DNA of 10,877 nt from Clostridiales bacterium. Lineage in GTDB: Bacteria > Bacillota > Clostridia > Clostridiales > Caloramatoraceae. Positions 1-7,025 of this stretch are shown here, one piece after another. The notes under the pieces are model-generated. The model saw nothing but the letters and a program-made list of their open reading frames with translations, did no database searches and was not told the origin of the DNA. The DNA lies in assembly GCA_026416355.1 (NCBI GenBank), contig JAOAFH010000186.1, forward strand, positions 1-10,877, in the 5' to 3' direction. The position numbers were made by a program, and so were the translations under genes. The stretch's first letter is position 1. Every line of letters begins with the position of its first letter.

Positions 1-975
1 TTATTTCACCTCCTTATAGAGGTGGCAAGCCACCTTATGCCCATCTTTAACAGTACATAGGGTAGGGTGTTGTTTTCTACATATATCCATAGCCTTTGAA
101 CATCTAGGATGGAAATAACAACCCTCTGGCATATTTAATGGATTTGGAACTTGTCCTGGTATTGAATTTAATCTTTCTTTGTCTTGATTTAAAATTGGCT
201 TTGATTCAAGTAATCCTACTGTATAAGGATGCATTGGATTTTTAAATATTTCTAGAACATTGGCTTCCTCTACAACCTTTCCTGCATACATAACAACAAC
301 ATGGTCAGCCATTTCAGCAACAACACCAAGGTCATGGGTAATTAACATAATTGATGTATTGGTTTTATTTTTTAAATCTCTCATCAAATCAAGTATTTGT
401 GCTTGAATTGTAACATCTAGTGCTGTTGTTGGTTCATCAGCAATAAGTAGCTTTGGATTACAAGCCATAGCCATAGCAATCATGGCTCTCTGTCTCATTC
501 CACCTGATAATTCATGTGGGTATGCATCAACAACTTCTTCAGCTCTTGGAATACCAACAAGCTTTAACATTTCAATTGCTTTTTTCCTTGCTTGTTCTTG
601 ATTCATATTTTGATGAATAACAATAGCTTCGATTATTTGATCACCAATTGTAAATACTGGATTTAAAGATGTCATTGGTTCTTGGAAAATAACAGATATT
701 TTATTTCCTCTTATTTTTCTAATATGAGCATCACTGACTTTTGTTAAATCTTCTCCATCAAAAATTATCTCACCCTCTATAATTTTACCAGGAGGATTAG
801 GAATAAGTCTTAGAATTGACATTGCAGTAATACTCTTACCACATCCTGACTCTCCAACTACTCCTAATGTTTCTCCTTCTCTTATGCTTAAACTTACATC
901 ATCAACTGCTTTTATAACTCCATCTTCTGTATAAAAGTAAGTTTTTAGATTTTTTATATTTAATAAGTCACCCAT
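1..975 (-). CDS. oppD: Peptide ABC transporter ATP-binding protein, OppD/DppD type
   Basis: This is one of the two ATPases that power uptake of oligo- or dipeptides through the OppBC channel on the cytoplasmic face of the membrane. At 324 residues it has normal family length. Visible motifs are Walker A GESGCGKS (41-48), Q-loop Gln98 in FQEPMTSLNP, signature LSGGMRQR (156-163), Walker B LLIADEP (176-182), and H-loop His214. The C-terminal oligopeptide-transporter extension carries Cys286, Cys292, Cys299 and Cys317, plus Cys307. In the DppD family such cysteines hold a [4Fe-4S] cluster. The start ATG at 975 follows AGGAGG (983-988), which overlaps the oppC stop codon, so translation is probably coupled. 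The gene is complete, with its TAA stop at positions 1-3. A partner OppF ATPase is expected further left but is not visible. Peptide class (opp, dpp or app) cannot be decided. Confidence 0.95.
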   Translation of the reverse strand: MGDLLNIKNLKTYFYTEDGVIKAVDDVSLSIREGETLGVVGESGCGKSITAMSILRLIPNPPGKIIEGEIIFDGEDLTKVSDAHIRKIRGNKISVIFQEPMTSLNPVFTIGDQIIEAIVIHQNMNQEQARKKAIEMLKLVGIPRAEEVVDAYPHELSGGMRQRAMIAMAMACNPKLLIADEPTTALDVTIQAQILDLMRDLKNKTNTSIMLITHDLGVVAEMADHVVVMYAGKVVEEANVLEIFKNPMHPYTVGLLESKPILNQDKERLNSIPGQVPNPLNMPEGCYFHPRCSKAMDICRKQHPTLCTVKDGHKVACHLYKEVK

Positions 976-986
976 CTTTATACCTC

Positions 987-1928
987 CTATCTCTTTAGCT
1001 TTGGATCAAGTGCATCTCTTAATCCATCACCAAATAAGTTTATAGCCATAACTGTTAAGAATATGCAAACTCCAGGAGGTATCCATTTCCAATATTCCAC
1101 AGACATAGCGTAATAATCGGTTGCAACTTGTACCATTTGTCCCCATGATGGGTATGGTGGCGTAACACCAAGACCTAAATAACTAAGTGCTGATTCTGAA
1201 AGAATAGCACTACCAATTCCAAGTGTTGCTGAAACAATAATAGATGCAAATGTATTTGGTAGTAAGTGTCTAAATATTTTTCTTCTATCCCTAAGTCCAA
1301 GTGCCTCAGCTGCTTGCATAAACTCCTGTTCTCTTAAAGACAATATTTGTCCTCTAACAAGACGAGCAAGACCTGTCCAGCTTAAAATACCAATTATAAT
1401 CATAACAAAATAAATTCTATATTTAGGGTCAACCTTATAGTCAGAAAGTACTGCTGCAAGCATTAAAAGTAATGGGAAGAATGGGAAACACATAAAGATG
1501 TCAACTAATCTCATTATTATTCCGTCAATTAATCCACCATAATATCCTGATATTCCTCCAATAACACTTCCAATTAGAACACTTATTGAAACCGCAACAA
1601 TACCAACAGTTAAAGAAATTCTGCCACCATACATCAAACGTGTTAGAATATCTCTTCCAACCTCATCAGTTCCTAGTGGATGTTTTAAGCTTGGTGGAGC
1701 TGATATGTTATATAAATCTATTTTTTCCATTGTTATTCCAAAAGCATATTTTTGTACAACAGGTCCAAAAATAGCAAGTAAAACCATGAAAAGAAGAGTA
1801 TATAGGCCTACCATAGCAAGTTTATTTCTCTTTAATCTATGCCAAACAACCTTCCAAGGGCTCATTATGTCTTCCTTTTTAGCACCCTTCACATCAACTT
1901 TTTTTGTGTTTTTTTCTAACTCTGCCAT
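987..1928 (-). CDS. oppC: Peptide ABC transporter permease, OppC/DppC type
   Basis: This is the second membrane subunit of the peptide importer and pairs with OppB to form the translocation pore. With the chosen start it has 313 residues. It shows a charged cytoplasmic N-terminus, a first membrane segment at about 38-58 (OppC_N region), the family hallmark LGTDEVGRD (about 85-93), several further hydrophobic segments, and the EAA loop around 206-226 (EALGLRDRRK...HLLPN) that docks on the ATPases. A GTG nine bases upstream (1937) is in frame, but it lies inside the Shine-Dalgarno sequence. The ATG at 1928 has AGGAGG about 8 nt upstream and is preferred. The stop TAG at 987-989 is part of the oppD ribosome binding site. 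Assignment to OppC rather than OppB is secure. Substrate preference is not. Confidence 0.93.
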   Translation of the reverse strand: MAELEKNTKKVDVKGAKKEDIMSPWKVVWHRLKRNKLAMVGLYTLLFMVLLAIFGPVVQKYAFGITMEKIDLYNISAPPSLKHPLGTDEVGRDILTRLMYGGRISLTVGIVAVSISVLIGSVIGGISGYYGGLIDGIIMRLVDIFMCFPFFPLLLMLAAVLSDYKVDPKYRIYFVMIIIGILSWTGLARLVRGQILSLREQEFMQAAEALGLRDRRKIFRHLLPNTFASIIVSATLGIGSAILSESALSYLGLGVTPPYPSWGQMVQVATDYYAMSVEYWKWIPPGVCIFLTVMAINLFGDGLRDALDPKLKR

Positions 1929-1934
1929 TTTATC

Positions 1935-1942
1935 CACCTCCT
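1935..1942 (-). promoter_or_regulatory. Ribosome binding site of oppC, fused to the oppB stop codon
   Basis: On the minus strand the sequence reads TAGGAGGTGGATAAAATG. The TAG is the oppB stop (1941-1943), and AGGAGG shares its last two bases. This settles the oppC start at the ATG (1928), because the alternative GTG (1937) overlaps the ribosome binding site itself. The arrangement suggests that ribosomes finishing oppB re-initiate on oppC. The same TAGGAGG design recurs at the oppC/oppD junction (983-989). Confidence 0.8.
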
Positions 1943-2903
1943 ATTTAAGCCTTATTCTTGGGTCAACTAATGCATATGTTACGTCTGCAATTAAGTTACC
2001 TAGCAATGTTAAAAACGCAAGTAACATATTTACACCCATTAGAAGTGGATAATCTCTATTATTAACTGCTAAAAGCTCTATTGGTCCAATACCTGGCCAG
2101 TTAAATATTGCTTCTGTTATCATAGCTCCTGAGAAAAGTCCTGGTAACCACATACCAAATATTGTCACTACAGGTATTAACGCATTTCTAAGTGCATGCT
2201 TATAGATTACAACCTTTTCTCTAAGTCCCTTAGCCCTTGCAGTTCTTACATAGTCTTGTCTTATAACTTCTAGCATACTTGAACGAGTATATCTCATAAG
2301 CCCTGCAACACTACCTAATGTTAAAACTATTAGAGGTAATGTCATATGATACATTACATCCTTAAATTTAGCAAATCCAACCGCTGTACTTCCTGGAGTC
2401 ATCATACCTGAAACTGGGAAAATATGAGCATCTACTGCAAACCACTTAATTAAAAGTAGTCCAAAGAAGAATGACGGCATGGATATACCAATCAAGGCAA
2501 ATACAGTAAAGAAATAATCAAGAAAACTATACTGCCTTGTAGCAGAAATTACCCCTATAGGAATTGCAATCAAAACACTTAGCAAAAATGATGCTAGTGA
2601 TAGATAAAATGAGTTCCAAATATATGTATTCATAACCTTTCCAACAGGTTGTTTAAAATAAAATGATTCTCCAAAATTTCCTTTTATAGCATTTGTTACC
2701 CAGTATTTATATTGAACTATGGCTGGTTCATCTAGATGTAATTGTTTTCTAATTTTTTGCTTTGTTTCATATGACATCTTAGGGTCTACCATACCAGTTA
2801 AAGCATCCCCTGGCGCAGCTTGGAAAATCAAAAATATAAGAATAGATACCCCAATTAGAACAGGTATCATCTGTAACAGTCTTCTAGTTATATACTGTCT
2901 CAT
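1941..2903 (-). CDS. oppB: Peptide ABC transporter permease, OppB/DppB type
   Basis: This is the first membrane subunit of the peptide importer. The protein has 320 residues, usual for the family. It opens with the typical MRQYITRRLLQMIPVLIGVS segment, in which the first membrane helix is at about 12-29. The periplasmic-side GNFGESFYFKQPV element (75-87) follows, then further hydrophobic segments at about 99-120, 130-155, 188-205 and 245-263. The EAA loop at about 218-240 (YVRTARAKGLREK...HALRN) contacts the ATPase. It ends with the common DPRIR motif. The start ATG at 2903 has GGGGGG just upstream as ribosome binding site. A GC-rich hairpin separates it from oppA, 44 nt away, and it overlaps the oppC ribosome binding site at its stop. 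The gene sits in the second position of the oppABCD operon. Confidence 0.94.
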   Translation of the reverse strand: MRQYITRRLLQMIPVLIGVSILIFLIFQAAPGDALTGMVDPKMSYETKQKIRKQLHLDEPAIVQYKYWVTNAIKGNFGESFYFKQPVGKVMNTYIWNSFYLSLASFLLSVLIAIPIGVISATRQYSFLDYFFTVFALIGISMPSFFFGLLLIKWFAVDAHIFPVSGMMTPGSTAVGFAKFKDVMYHMTLPLIVLTLGSVAGLMRYTRSSMLEVIRQDYVRTARAKGLREKVVIYKHALRNALIPVVTIFGMWLPGLFSGAMITEAIFNWPGIGPIELLAVNNRDYPLLMGVNMLLAFLTLLGNLIADVTYALVDPRIRLK

Positions 2904-2922
2904 TGTATCCCCCCTAAATTAA

Positions 2923-2941
2923 GCCCGGCACAAGGCCGGGC
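2923..2941 (-). promoter_or_regulatory. Intercistronic GC-rich hairpin between oppA and oppB
   Basis: Two perfect 7-base arms, GCCCGGC (2923-2929) and GCCGGGC (2935-2941), enclose a 5-nt loop. In the minus-strand transcript the stem begins only a few bases after the oppA stop. It is followed by TTAATTTAG, a broken U-tract, so it should be at most a leaky terminator. In peptide and sugar importers such stems commonly protect the 3' end of the binding-protein message or attenuate read-through, giving more receptor than permease. That role is inferred here. Confidence 0.7.
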
Positions 2942-2947
2942 AATTTA

Positions 2948-4663
2948 TTACTTAGCAACTTCAACTAATTCAACCTTATGAATATCATATGTCCAATCTG
3001 TAAATGGTGAAAGTCTTGCACCTTTAACCTTTGCACTTACAGCATAATTATCCTTTGAATAAGTTAGGAATAGATATGGTAATTCTTCATTAGCTAGTTT
3101 TACCCACTTGTGATAGATTTCCTTTCTCTTATTCATATCTGTTTCCTTTAGACCTTCTTTAATAAGCTTTTCTGATTCATCATTTCTCCAACCAACTGAG
3201 TTGAATCCACCAAGCTTATCTTGTTCAATTGAGAAAATTCCTGATGGGTCTGGGTCAATTGATAATGACCAAGCCATGTTGTACATTTCAAATTTTTGTT
3301 CGTCATATACTTTTTGAGCTAGTGTTCCAAATTCCATTAATTCTGGAATAACTTCAACACCTATTTGTTTCCAGTTTTCTATCAGAATTGGAGTTAATGC
3401 TTCAACATATTTACTTCCTGTATATGTCATCCAATGGATTGTAAACTTCTTACCATCTTTATATCTGTAACCGTCTTCTTTCTTAACCCATCCTGCTTCA
3501 TCTAGAAGCTTATTAGCCTTTTCTACGTTATATTCATATTTATTAACTTCGTCTGTATATGCCCATGAAACCTTTGATACAGGTGCATTACATACTTCTC
3601 CTAGTCCTTTGAAGTATGCTTGAACAAAACCTGCTCTGTTTAGACCATATGCAAGCGCTTGTCTAACTTTCTTATCCTTAAATTTTTCATCTCTTAGATT
3701 CCATCCAATGTATCCATAGCTGTTTGCTGGATAGCTATAGATGTCAAGGAATTCAGCTTTCTTTACAAGATCTAATTGTTCTGGCTTACTTGCAACTCTA
3801 TCGATATCAACGCTACCAGTTGTTAACTCTTGAATAACTGTATTAGCGTTTGTTACCTTCATAATAATGTTAGCTATCTTAGGTTCGCCTCTCCAATAAT
3901 TTTTATTCTTTTCAAATACTATTTCTTGACCTGCTTTATAGTTCTTAAATAGGTATGGACCAGCACCAACTGGTTGTAAGAATTTATCCTTAAGAGGCTT
4001 TATGTTTCCTTTTTCAAAATTATAAACATGCTTTGGCATAATACCATAGGCAAAATCATAAATAGCTGGAGCCTTTGGCTCAGATAATGTAAATGAAATT
4101 GTATACTTGTCAATAACCTTAATACCAGCAACTTCCTTTACTTTACCTTCTTTGTCTTCATTATATTCCTTATAACCAACTAAGCTTGAAACTGCATCTG
4201 TTCTTGGTCCATCATAACTTGGGTCACAAATTGCTGTAAATGTAAATGCAACGTCTTCAGCTGTTAGTTCTTGTCCATCGCTAAACTTAACACCCTTATT
4301 TAAAGTAAATGTATATGTTTTACCATCTTCTGAAATCTTCCATTCCTTAGCTATAAGTGGAGTTGGATTACCTTGTTCATCATTTGAGATAAGTCCATCA
4401 AACACAAGGCTAACTACCCATGAATCATAAACTGAATCTGAATAAATTGGGTTGAATTTTCCTGATGGTGCTGTTGTACCAACAATCAAAGTATCCTTTC
4501 TGTTTTTAGATACTTCTGGTAATTTTGTTGGATCTGTAGCCTTTATAACTTCTGCTACGTCCTTTTTAGATGTGTCTGTTGTTTTTTGACCTCCACCACA
4601 GGATGTGAATAGCATCATTGTTGCTAATAATCCTGCTGCGAGGCTTGCTAACTTTTTGTTCAT
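2948..4663 (-). CDS. oppA: Peptide-binding lipoprotein of the ABC importer, OppA/DppA family (SBP_bac_5)
   Basis: This is the extracellular receptor that captures peptides and delivers them to OppBC. At 571 residues it is in the long range for the family. The N-terminus (MNKKLASLAAGLL...) is a signal peptide with a lipobox-like LFTSC. Cys22 is the predicted lipidated residue that anchors the protein to the outer face of the membrane. Phe at position -3 is a slight departure from the usual Leu/Val lipobox. A short Gly/Lys/Thr-rich linker follows. The family signature lies at about 106-138 (KEWKISEDGKTYTF then VKFSDGQELTAEDV). The start ATG at 4663 is preceded by AGGGGGAG. It is the first gene of the operon and is followed by a hairpin that may raise its expression over the permeases. 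Peptide length preference cannot be told from the sequence. Family membership is secure. Confidence 0.93.
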   Translation of the reverse strand: MNKKLASLAAGLLATMMLFTSCGGGQKTTDTSKKDVAEVIKATDPTKLPEVSKNRKDTLIVGTTAPSGKFNPIYSDSVYDSWVVSLVFDGLISNDEQGNPTPLIAKEWKISEDGKTYTFTLNKGVKFSDGQELTAEDVAFTFTAICDPSYDGPRTDAVSSLVGYKEYNEDKEGKVKEVAGIKVIDKYTISFTLSEPKAPAIYDFAYGIMPKHVYNFEKGNIKPLKDKFLQPVGAGPYLFKNYKAGQEIVFEKNKNYWRGEPKIANIIMKVTNANTVIQELTTGSVDIDRVASKPEQLDLVKKAEFLDIYSYPANSYGYIGWNLRDEKFKDKKVRQALAYGLNRAGFVQAYFKGLGEVCNAPVSKVSWAYTDEVNKYEYNVEKANKLLDEAGWVKKEDGYRYKDGKKFTIHWMTYTGSKYVEALTPILIENWKQIGVEVIPELMEFGTLAQKVYDEQKFEMYNMAWSLSIDPDPSGIFSIEQDKLGGFNSVGWRNDESEKLIKEGLKETDMNKRKEIYHKWVKLANEELPYLFLTYSKDNYAVSAKVKGARLSPFTDWTYDIHKVELVEVAK

Positions 4664-4695
4664 TTGCGCTCCCCCTTTAATTATAATTTATATTT

Positions 4696-4716
4696 ATAAC
4701 TCCCAATGGGAGTTAT
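4696..4716 (-). repeat. Perfect short palindrome in the oppA leader
   Basis: The arms ATAACTCCCA and TGGGAGTTAT are exact inverse complements around a single central base. In RNA this gives a 9-bp stem with a 3-nt loop. It lies about 33 bases before the oppA start codon and is not followed by a U-run on either strand, so it is not a terminator. The CTCCC in one arm could instead pair with GGGAG inside the oppA ribosome binding site (4669-4676), which would allow an on/off switch. It could equally be a protein operator or an mRNA-stabilising stem. Role is inferred only. Confidence 0.6.
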
Positions 4717-4772
4717 GCCCCCTAATATTAATTTTTATGAATTAAATAAAATTGTATGCATTTACTCGGCTA

Positions 4773-4787
4773 AGTTTTCTTAAATTT
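4773..4787 (-). promoter_or_regulatory. Possible CodY-like binding site in the oppA leader
   Basis: The minus-strand 15-mer AAATTTAAGAAAACT matches the published CodY consensus AATTTTCWGAAAATT at 12 of 15 positions. It lies about 90-105 nt downstream of the predicted opp transcription start. Peptide importers are classic CodY targets in low-GC Gram-positives, and repression by blocking elongation is known for such placements. In DNA this AT-rich a match of this quality can occur by chance, so the call is weak. Confidence 0.25.
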
Positions 4788-4884
4788 AAAACCATGAAAT
4801 TTGCTTACTTCATTTTTTAAATAAAGTTTTGCATTTTTTGACCCATTTTTGAAGGTTTGGTTTACTCGTTTTTCTTTTTACTGT

Positions 4885-4913
4885 ATTCTACCAACTCCTA
4901 GATTAGTTGTCAA
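4885..4913 (-). promoter_or_regulatory. Sigma-A-type promoter of the opp operon
   Basis: On the minus strand TTGACA (4913-4908) is followed after exactly 17 bases by TAGAAT (4890-4885). The -35 is consensus and the -10 has one mismatch. Transcription should begin near 4878, leaving a leader of about 215 nt before oppA. The span 4664-5072 has no gene. It holds this promoter, the oppA leader and, on the other strand, the asd promoter region. Confidence 0.8.
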
Positions 4914-5009
4914 TATTTTTTATTAAATGAAATTGTTATTTTTTAATCTGTTTTATGACAATTTTTTTGTATGTATATTTATAAAATGTATAAAAGTTTA
5001 TTAATTTTA

Positions 5010-5018
5010 TGTTATAAT
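5010..5018 (+). promoter_or_regulatory. Extended -10 promoter of asd
   Basis: TGTTATAAT is a perfect extended -10 (TGn plus TATAAT at 5013-5018). No good -35 hexamer lies 16-18 bases upstream; the sequence there is ATAAAA-like. Extended -10 elements can work without a good -35. Transcription would start near 5025, giving a leader of about 48 nt. The surrounding DNA is very AT-rich, so other weak -10-like hexamers exist. Confidence 0.55.
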
Positions 5019-5035
5019 AAACAAAAATAATATAT

Positions 5036-5054
5036 ATACCTTAATTAGAGGTAT
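5036..5054 (+). promoter_or_regulatory. Small hairpin just upstream of the asd ribosome binding site
   Basis: The arms ATACCT (5036-5041) and AGGTAT (5049-5054) pair over a 7-nt loop. The stem sits in the short asd leader, directly before AAGGAGG (5058-5064). It leaves the ribosome binding site free and has no U-run, so it is more likely a 5' stabilising stem than an attenuator. It is small and may be fortuitous. Confidence 0.35.
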
Positions 5055-5072
5055 TTAAAGGAGGAATAGAAA

Positions 5073-6056
5073 ATGGGTGTAAAACTAGCCATAGTTGGCG
5101 CAACTGGTATGGTCGGCAGAAAATTTTTAGAGGTACTAAAAGAAAAAAACTTTCCTATTGATAAATTATATTTATTTGCTTCTTCTAAATCAGCTGGAAC
5201 AGTTATTAACTACAATGGAAATGACTATGTTGTTGAAGAATTAAAGGAAGATTCTTTTGACCGTGGAATTGATATTGCACTATTTTCAGCTGGAGGTTCC
5301 ACAAGCGAAAAATTTGCTCCTATTGCAGCAAGCAAGGGATGTGTTGTTGTTGATAATAGTAGTGCTTGGAGAATGGATGAAAACGTCCCACTTGTAGTTC
5401 CTGAAGTTAACCCTGAGGATATAAAGTGGCATAAGGGAATTATTGCAAATCCAAACTGTTCAACAATCCAAGCTGTTGTTGCTCTAAAACCACTAGATGA
5501 TTTATACAAAATTAAAAGAGTTATTTATTCAACATATCAAGCTGTATCTGGTGCAGGCATGGGAGGATATCAAGACTTAGTAAATGGTGTTAAGGGAGAA
5601 GCTCCTAAAAAATTCCCTCACCCAATTGCATATAACCTAATTCCTCACATAGATGTTTTTATGGAAAACGGATACACTAAAGAAGAAATGAAGATGATAA
5701 ATGAAACAAGAAAAATACTTCATAGACCAGACATGAAAATTACTGCAACAACAGTAAGAGTTCCTGTATTCTATGGGCATAGTGAATCTATTAATGTAGA
5801 GTTTGAAAAAGAGTTTAATATAGATGATATTAAAAATGTTCTTTCAAATAGCCCTGGAGTTGTTGTTGTAGATGATGTAAAAAACAACAAGTATCCAATG
5901 CCAATATTAGCAGAAGGAAAGAACGAGGTATTTGTTGGAAGAATTAGAAGAGATGAAAGCGTAGATAGTGGTATAAATATGTGGGTTGTAGCAGATAACA
6001 TAAGAAAGGGTGCTGCAACTAATGCTGTACAAATAGCAGAATTATTAATAAAATAA
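5073..6056 (+). CDS. asd: Aspartate-semialdehyde dehydrogenase
   Basis: The enzyme reduces L-aspartyl-4-phosphate to aspartate semialdehyde with NADPH in the cytoplasm. This is the branch point feeding lysine/diaminopimelate and threonine/methionine. At 327 residues it has the length of the Gram-positive type. Visible are the dinucleotide loop GATGMVGR (9-16), catalytic Cys129 in NPNCSTIQ, Gln156 in TYQAVSGAG, the substrate Arg229 in VRVPV, and catalytic His236 in GHSESI. The start ATG is 8 nt after AAGGAGG. It heads a cluster with dapA and dapB, so here it most likely serves diaminopimelate supply. No terminator is visible in the 74-nt gap before dapA, so read-through into dapA is expected. 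Confidence 0.97.
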   Translation: MGVKLAIVGATGMVGRKFLEVLKEKNFPIDKLYLFASSKSAGTVINYNGNDYVVEELKEDSFDRGIDIALFSAGGSTSEKFAPIAASKGCVVVDNSSAWRMDENVPLVVPEVNPEDIKWHKGIIANPNCSTIQAVVALKPLDDLYKIKRVIYSTYQAVSGAGMGGYQDLVNGVKGEAPKKFPHPIAYNLIPHIDVFMENGYTKEEMKMINETRKILHRPDMKITATTVRVPVFYGHSESINVEFEKEFNIDDIKNVLSNSPGVVVVDDVKNNKYPMPILAEGKNEVFVGRIRRDESVDSGINMWVVADNIRKGAATNAVQIAELLIK

Positions 6057-6065
6057 TATCTTTAA

Positions 6066-6094
6066 TTGAACTTATTTTTTTTCATGCATATAAT
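6066..6094 (+). promoter_or_regulatory. Possible internal promoter for dapA
   Basis: TTGAAC (6066-6071) and TATAAT (6089-6094) are separated by 17 bases in the asd-dapA gap. The -10 is perfect and the -35 matches at four of six positions. Transcription would start near 6101, about 30 nt before the dapA start. This would let dapA-dapB-patA be expressed partly independently of asd. An AT-rich intergenic sequence can mimic a -10, so confidence is moderate. Confidence 0.45.
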
Positions 6095-6130
6095 AATAAT
6101 AAGTAGATTTTTATGAAGGGAAGGATTATT

Positions 6131-7015
6131 ATGAGTTTATTTACAGGAAGTGGTGTTGCAATAGTTACACCATTTAATGATGAAGGTGTAGACTTTAAAA
6201 AATTAGAAGAACTTATTGAATGGCATATTGCAGAAAAAACTGATGCTATAATTATTTGCGGAACAACTGGTGAAGCTTCTACAATGTCAGAGCAAGAAAG
6301 AAAAGAAACAATTAAATTTACTGTTGACGTTGTTAAAGGTAGAATTCCTGTTATAGCAGGAACAGGAAGTAACAACACAAAGGCTGCAGTAGAAATGAGC
6401 CGTTGGGCAGAAAGCATTGGTGTTGACGGACTTTTAGTTATTACTCCATACTATAATAAAACAACACAAAGAGGAGCTATCGAGCACTTTAAAGCAATAG
6501 CATCAGCTGTTACTAAGCCTATTATTATATACAACGTTCCTTCAAGAACTGGATTTAATATTCTTCCTGAAACATTATGTGAACTATCAAAAATAGATAA
6601 TATAGTTGCAGTAAAGGAAGCTAGTGGAAATATATCTCAAGTTGCTGAAATAGCACAATTATGTGGAGATAAACTTGATATCTATTCAGGAAATGATGAT
6701 CAAATTATTCCTATAATGTCCCTTGGTGGAAAGGGAGTTATTTCTGTTGTAGCAAACATTCTTCCAAAGGATACACATGATATGTGTGAAAAATTCTTAA
6801 ATGGTGACTTTAAAGGGGCACTTGAATTACAACTTAATATGATTCAACTTATTAAAGCCCTATTTATCGAAACAAATCCTATCCCTGTTAAAACTGCAAT
6901 GAATCTAATGGGTATGAATGTTGGTTTCTTAAGACTTCCTCTTGTTGATATGTCACCAAAGAATGTTGAAATATTAAAGAAAGAAATGAACAATTACGGA
7001 ATTAAGCTAGCATAG
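6131..7015 (+). CDS. dapA: 4-hydroxy-tetrahydrodipicolinate synthase
   Basis: The enzyme condenses pyruvate with aspartate semialdehyde, the first committed step to diaminopimelate and lysine. From the chosen ATG it has 294 residues, matching the family. An in-frame ATG at 6113 would add six residues, but it lacks a good ribosome binding site, and the purine-rich AAGGGAAGG lies after it and before 6131. Active-site residues are visible: GTTGE with Thr45/Thr46, Tyr108, Tyr134 in YNVPSRTG, Arg139, and the Schiff-base Lys162 in VKEASG. Residues that bind inhibitory lysine in E. coli DapA (His53, His56, Glu84) align with Glu, Arg and Ala, so feedback inhibition by lysine is probably lost. The stop codon overlaps the dapB ribosome binding site, and the gap to dapB is 10 nt. 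Confidence 0.97.
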   Translation: MSLFTGSGVAIVTPFNDEGVDFKKLEELIEWHIAEKTDAIIICGTTGEASTMSEQERKETIKFTVDVVKGRIPVIAGTGSNNTKAAVEMSRWAESIGVDGLLVITPYYNKTTQRGAIEHFKAIASAVTKPIIIYNVPSRTGFNILPETLCELSKIDNIVAVKEASGNISQVAEIAQLCGDKLDIYSGNDDQIIPIMSLGGKGVISVVANILPKDTHDMCEKFLNGDFKGALELQLNMIQLIKALFIETNPIPVKTAMNLMGMNVGFLRLPLVDMSPKNVEILKKEMNNYGIKLA

Positions 7016-7025
7016 AGGTGGAAAA

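Noticed and set aside
1586..2052. Plus-strand open frames antisense to oppC and oppB
   Set aside because: They lie opposite well-conserved permease genes, encode no recognisable protein, and have no convincing ribosome binding site.
4664..4884. T-box leader before oppA
   Set aside because: No T-box core sequence and no terminator/antiterminator pair with a U-run are present.
4914..5072. Lysine (L-box) riboswitch upstream of asd
   Set aside because: The region is extremely AT-rich, lacks the conserved purine-rich junction and multi-helix layout, and the leader after the best promoter is under 50 nt.
5225..6417. Minus-strand open frames opposite asd and dapA
   Set aside because: Their Ser/Thr/Leu-rich translations are typical of the reverse complement of AT-rich genes, and the sense genes are unambiguous.
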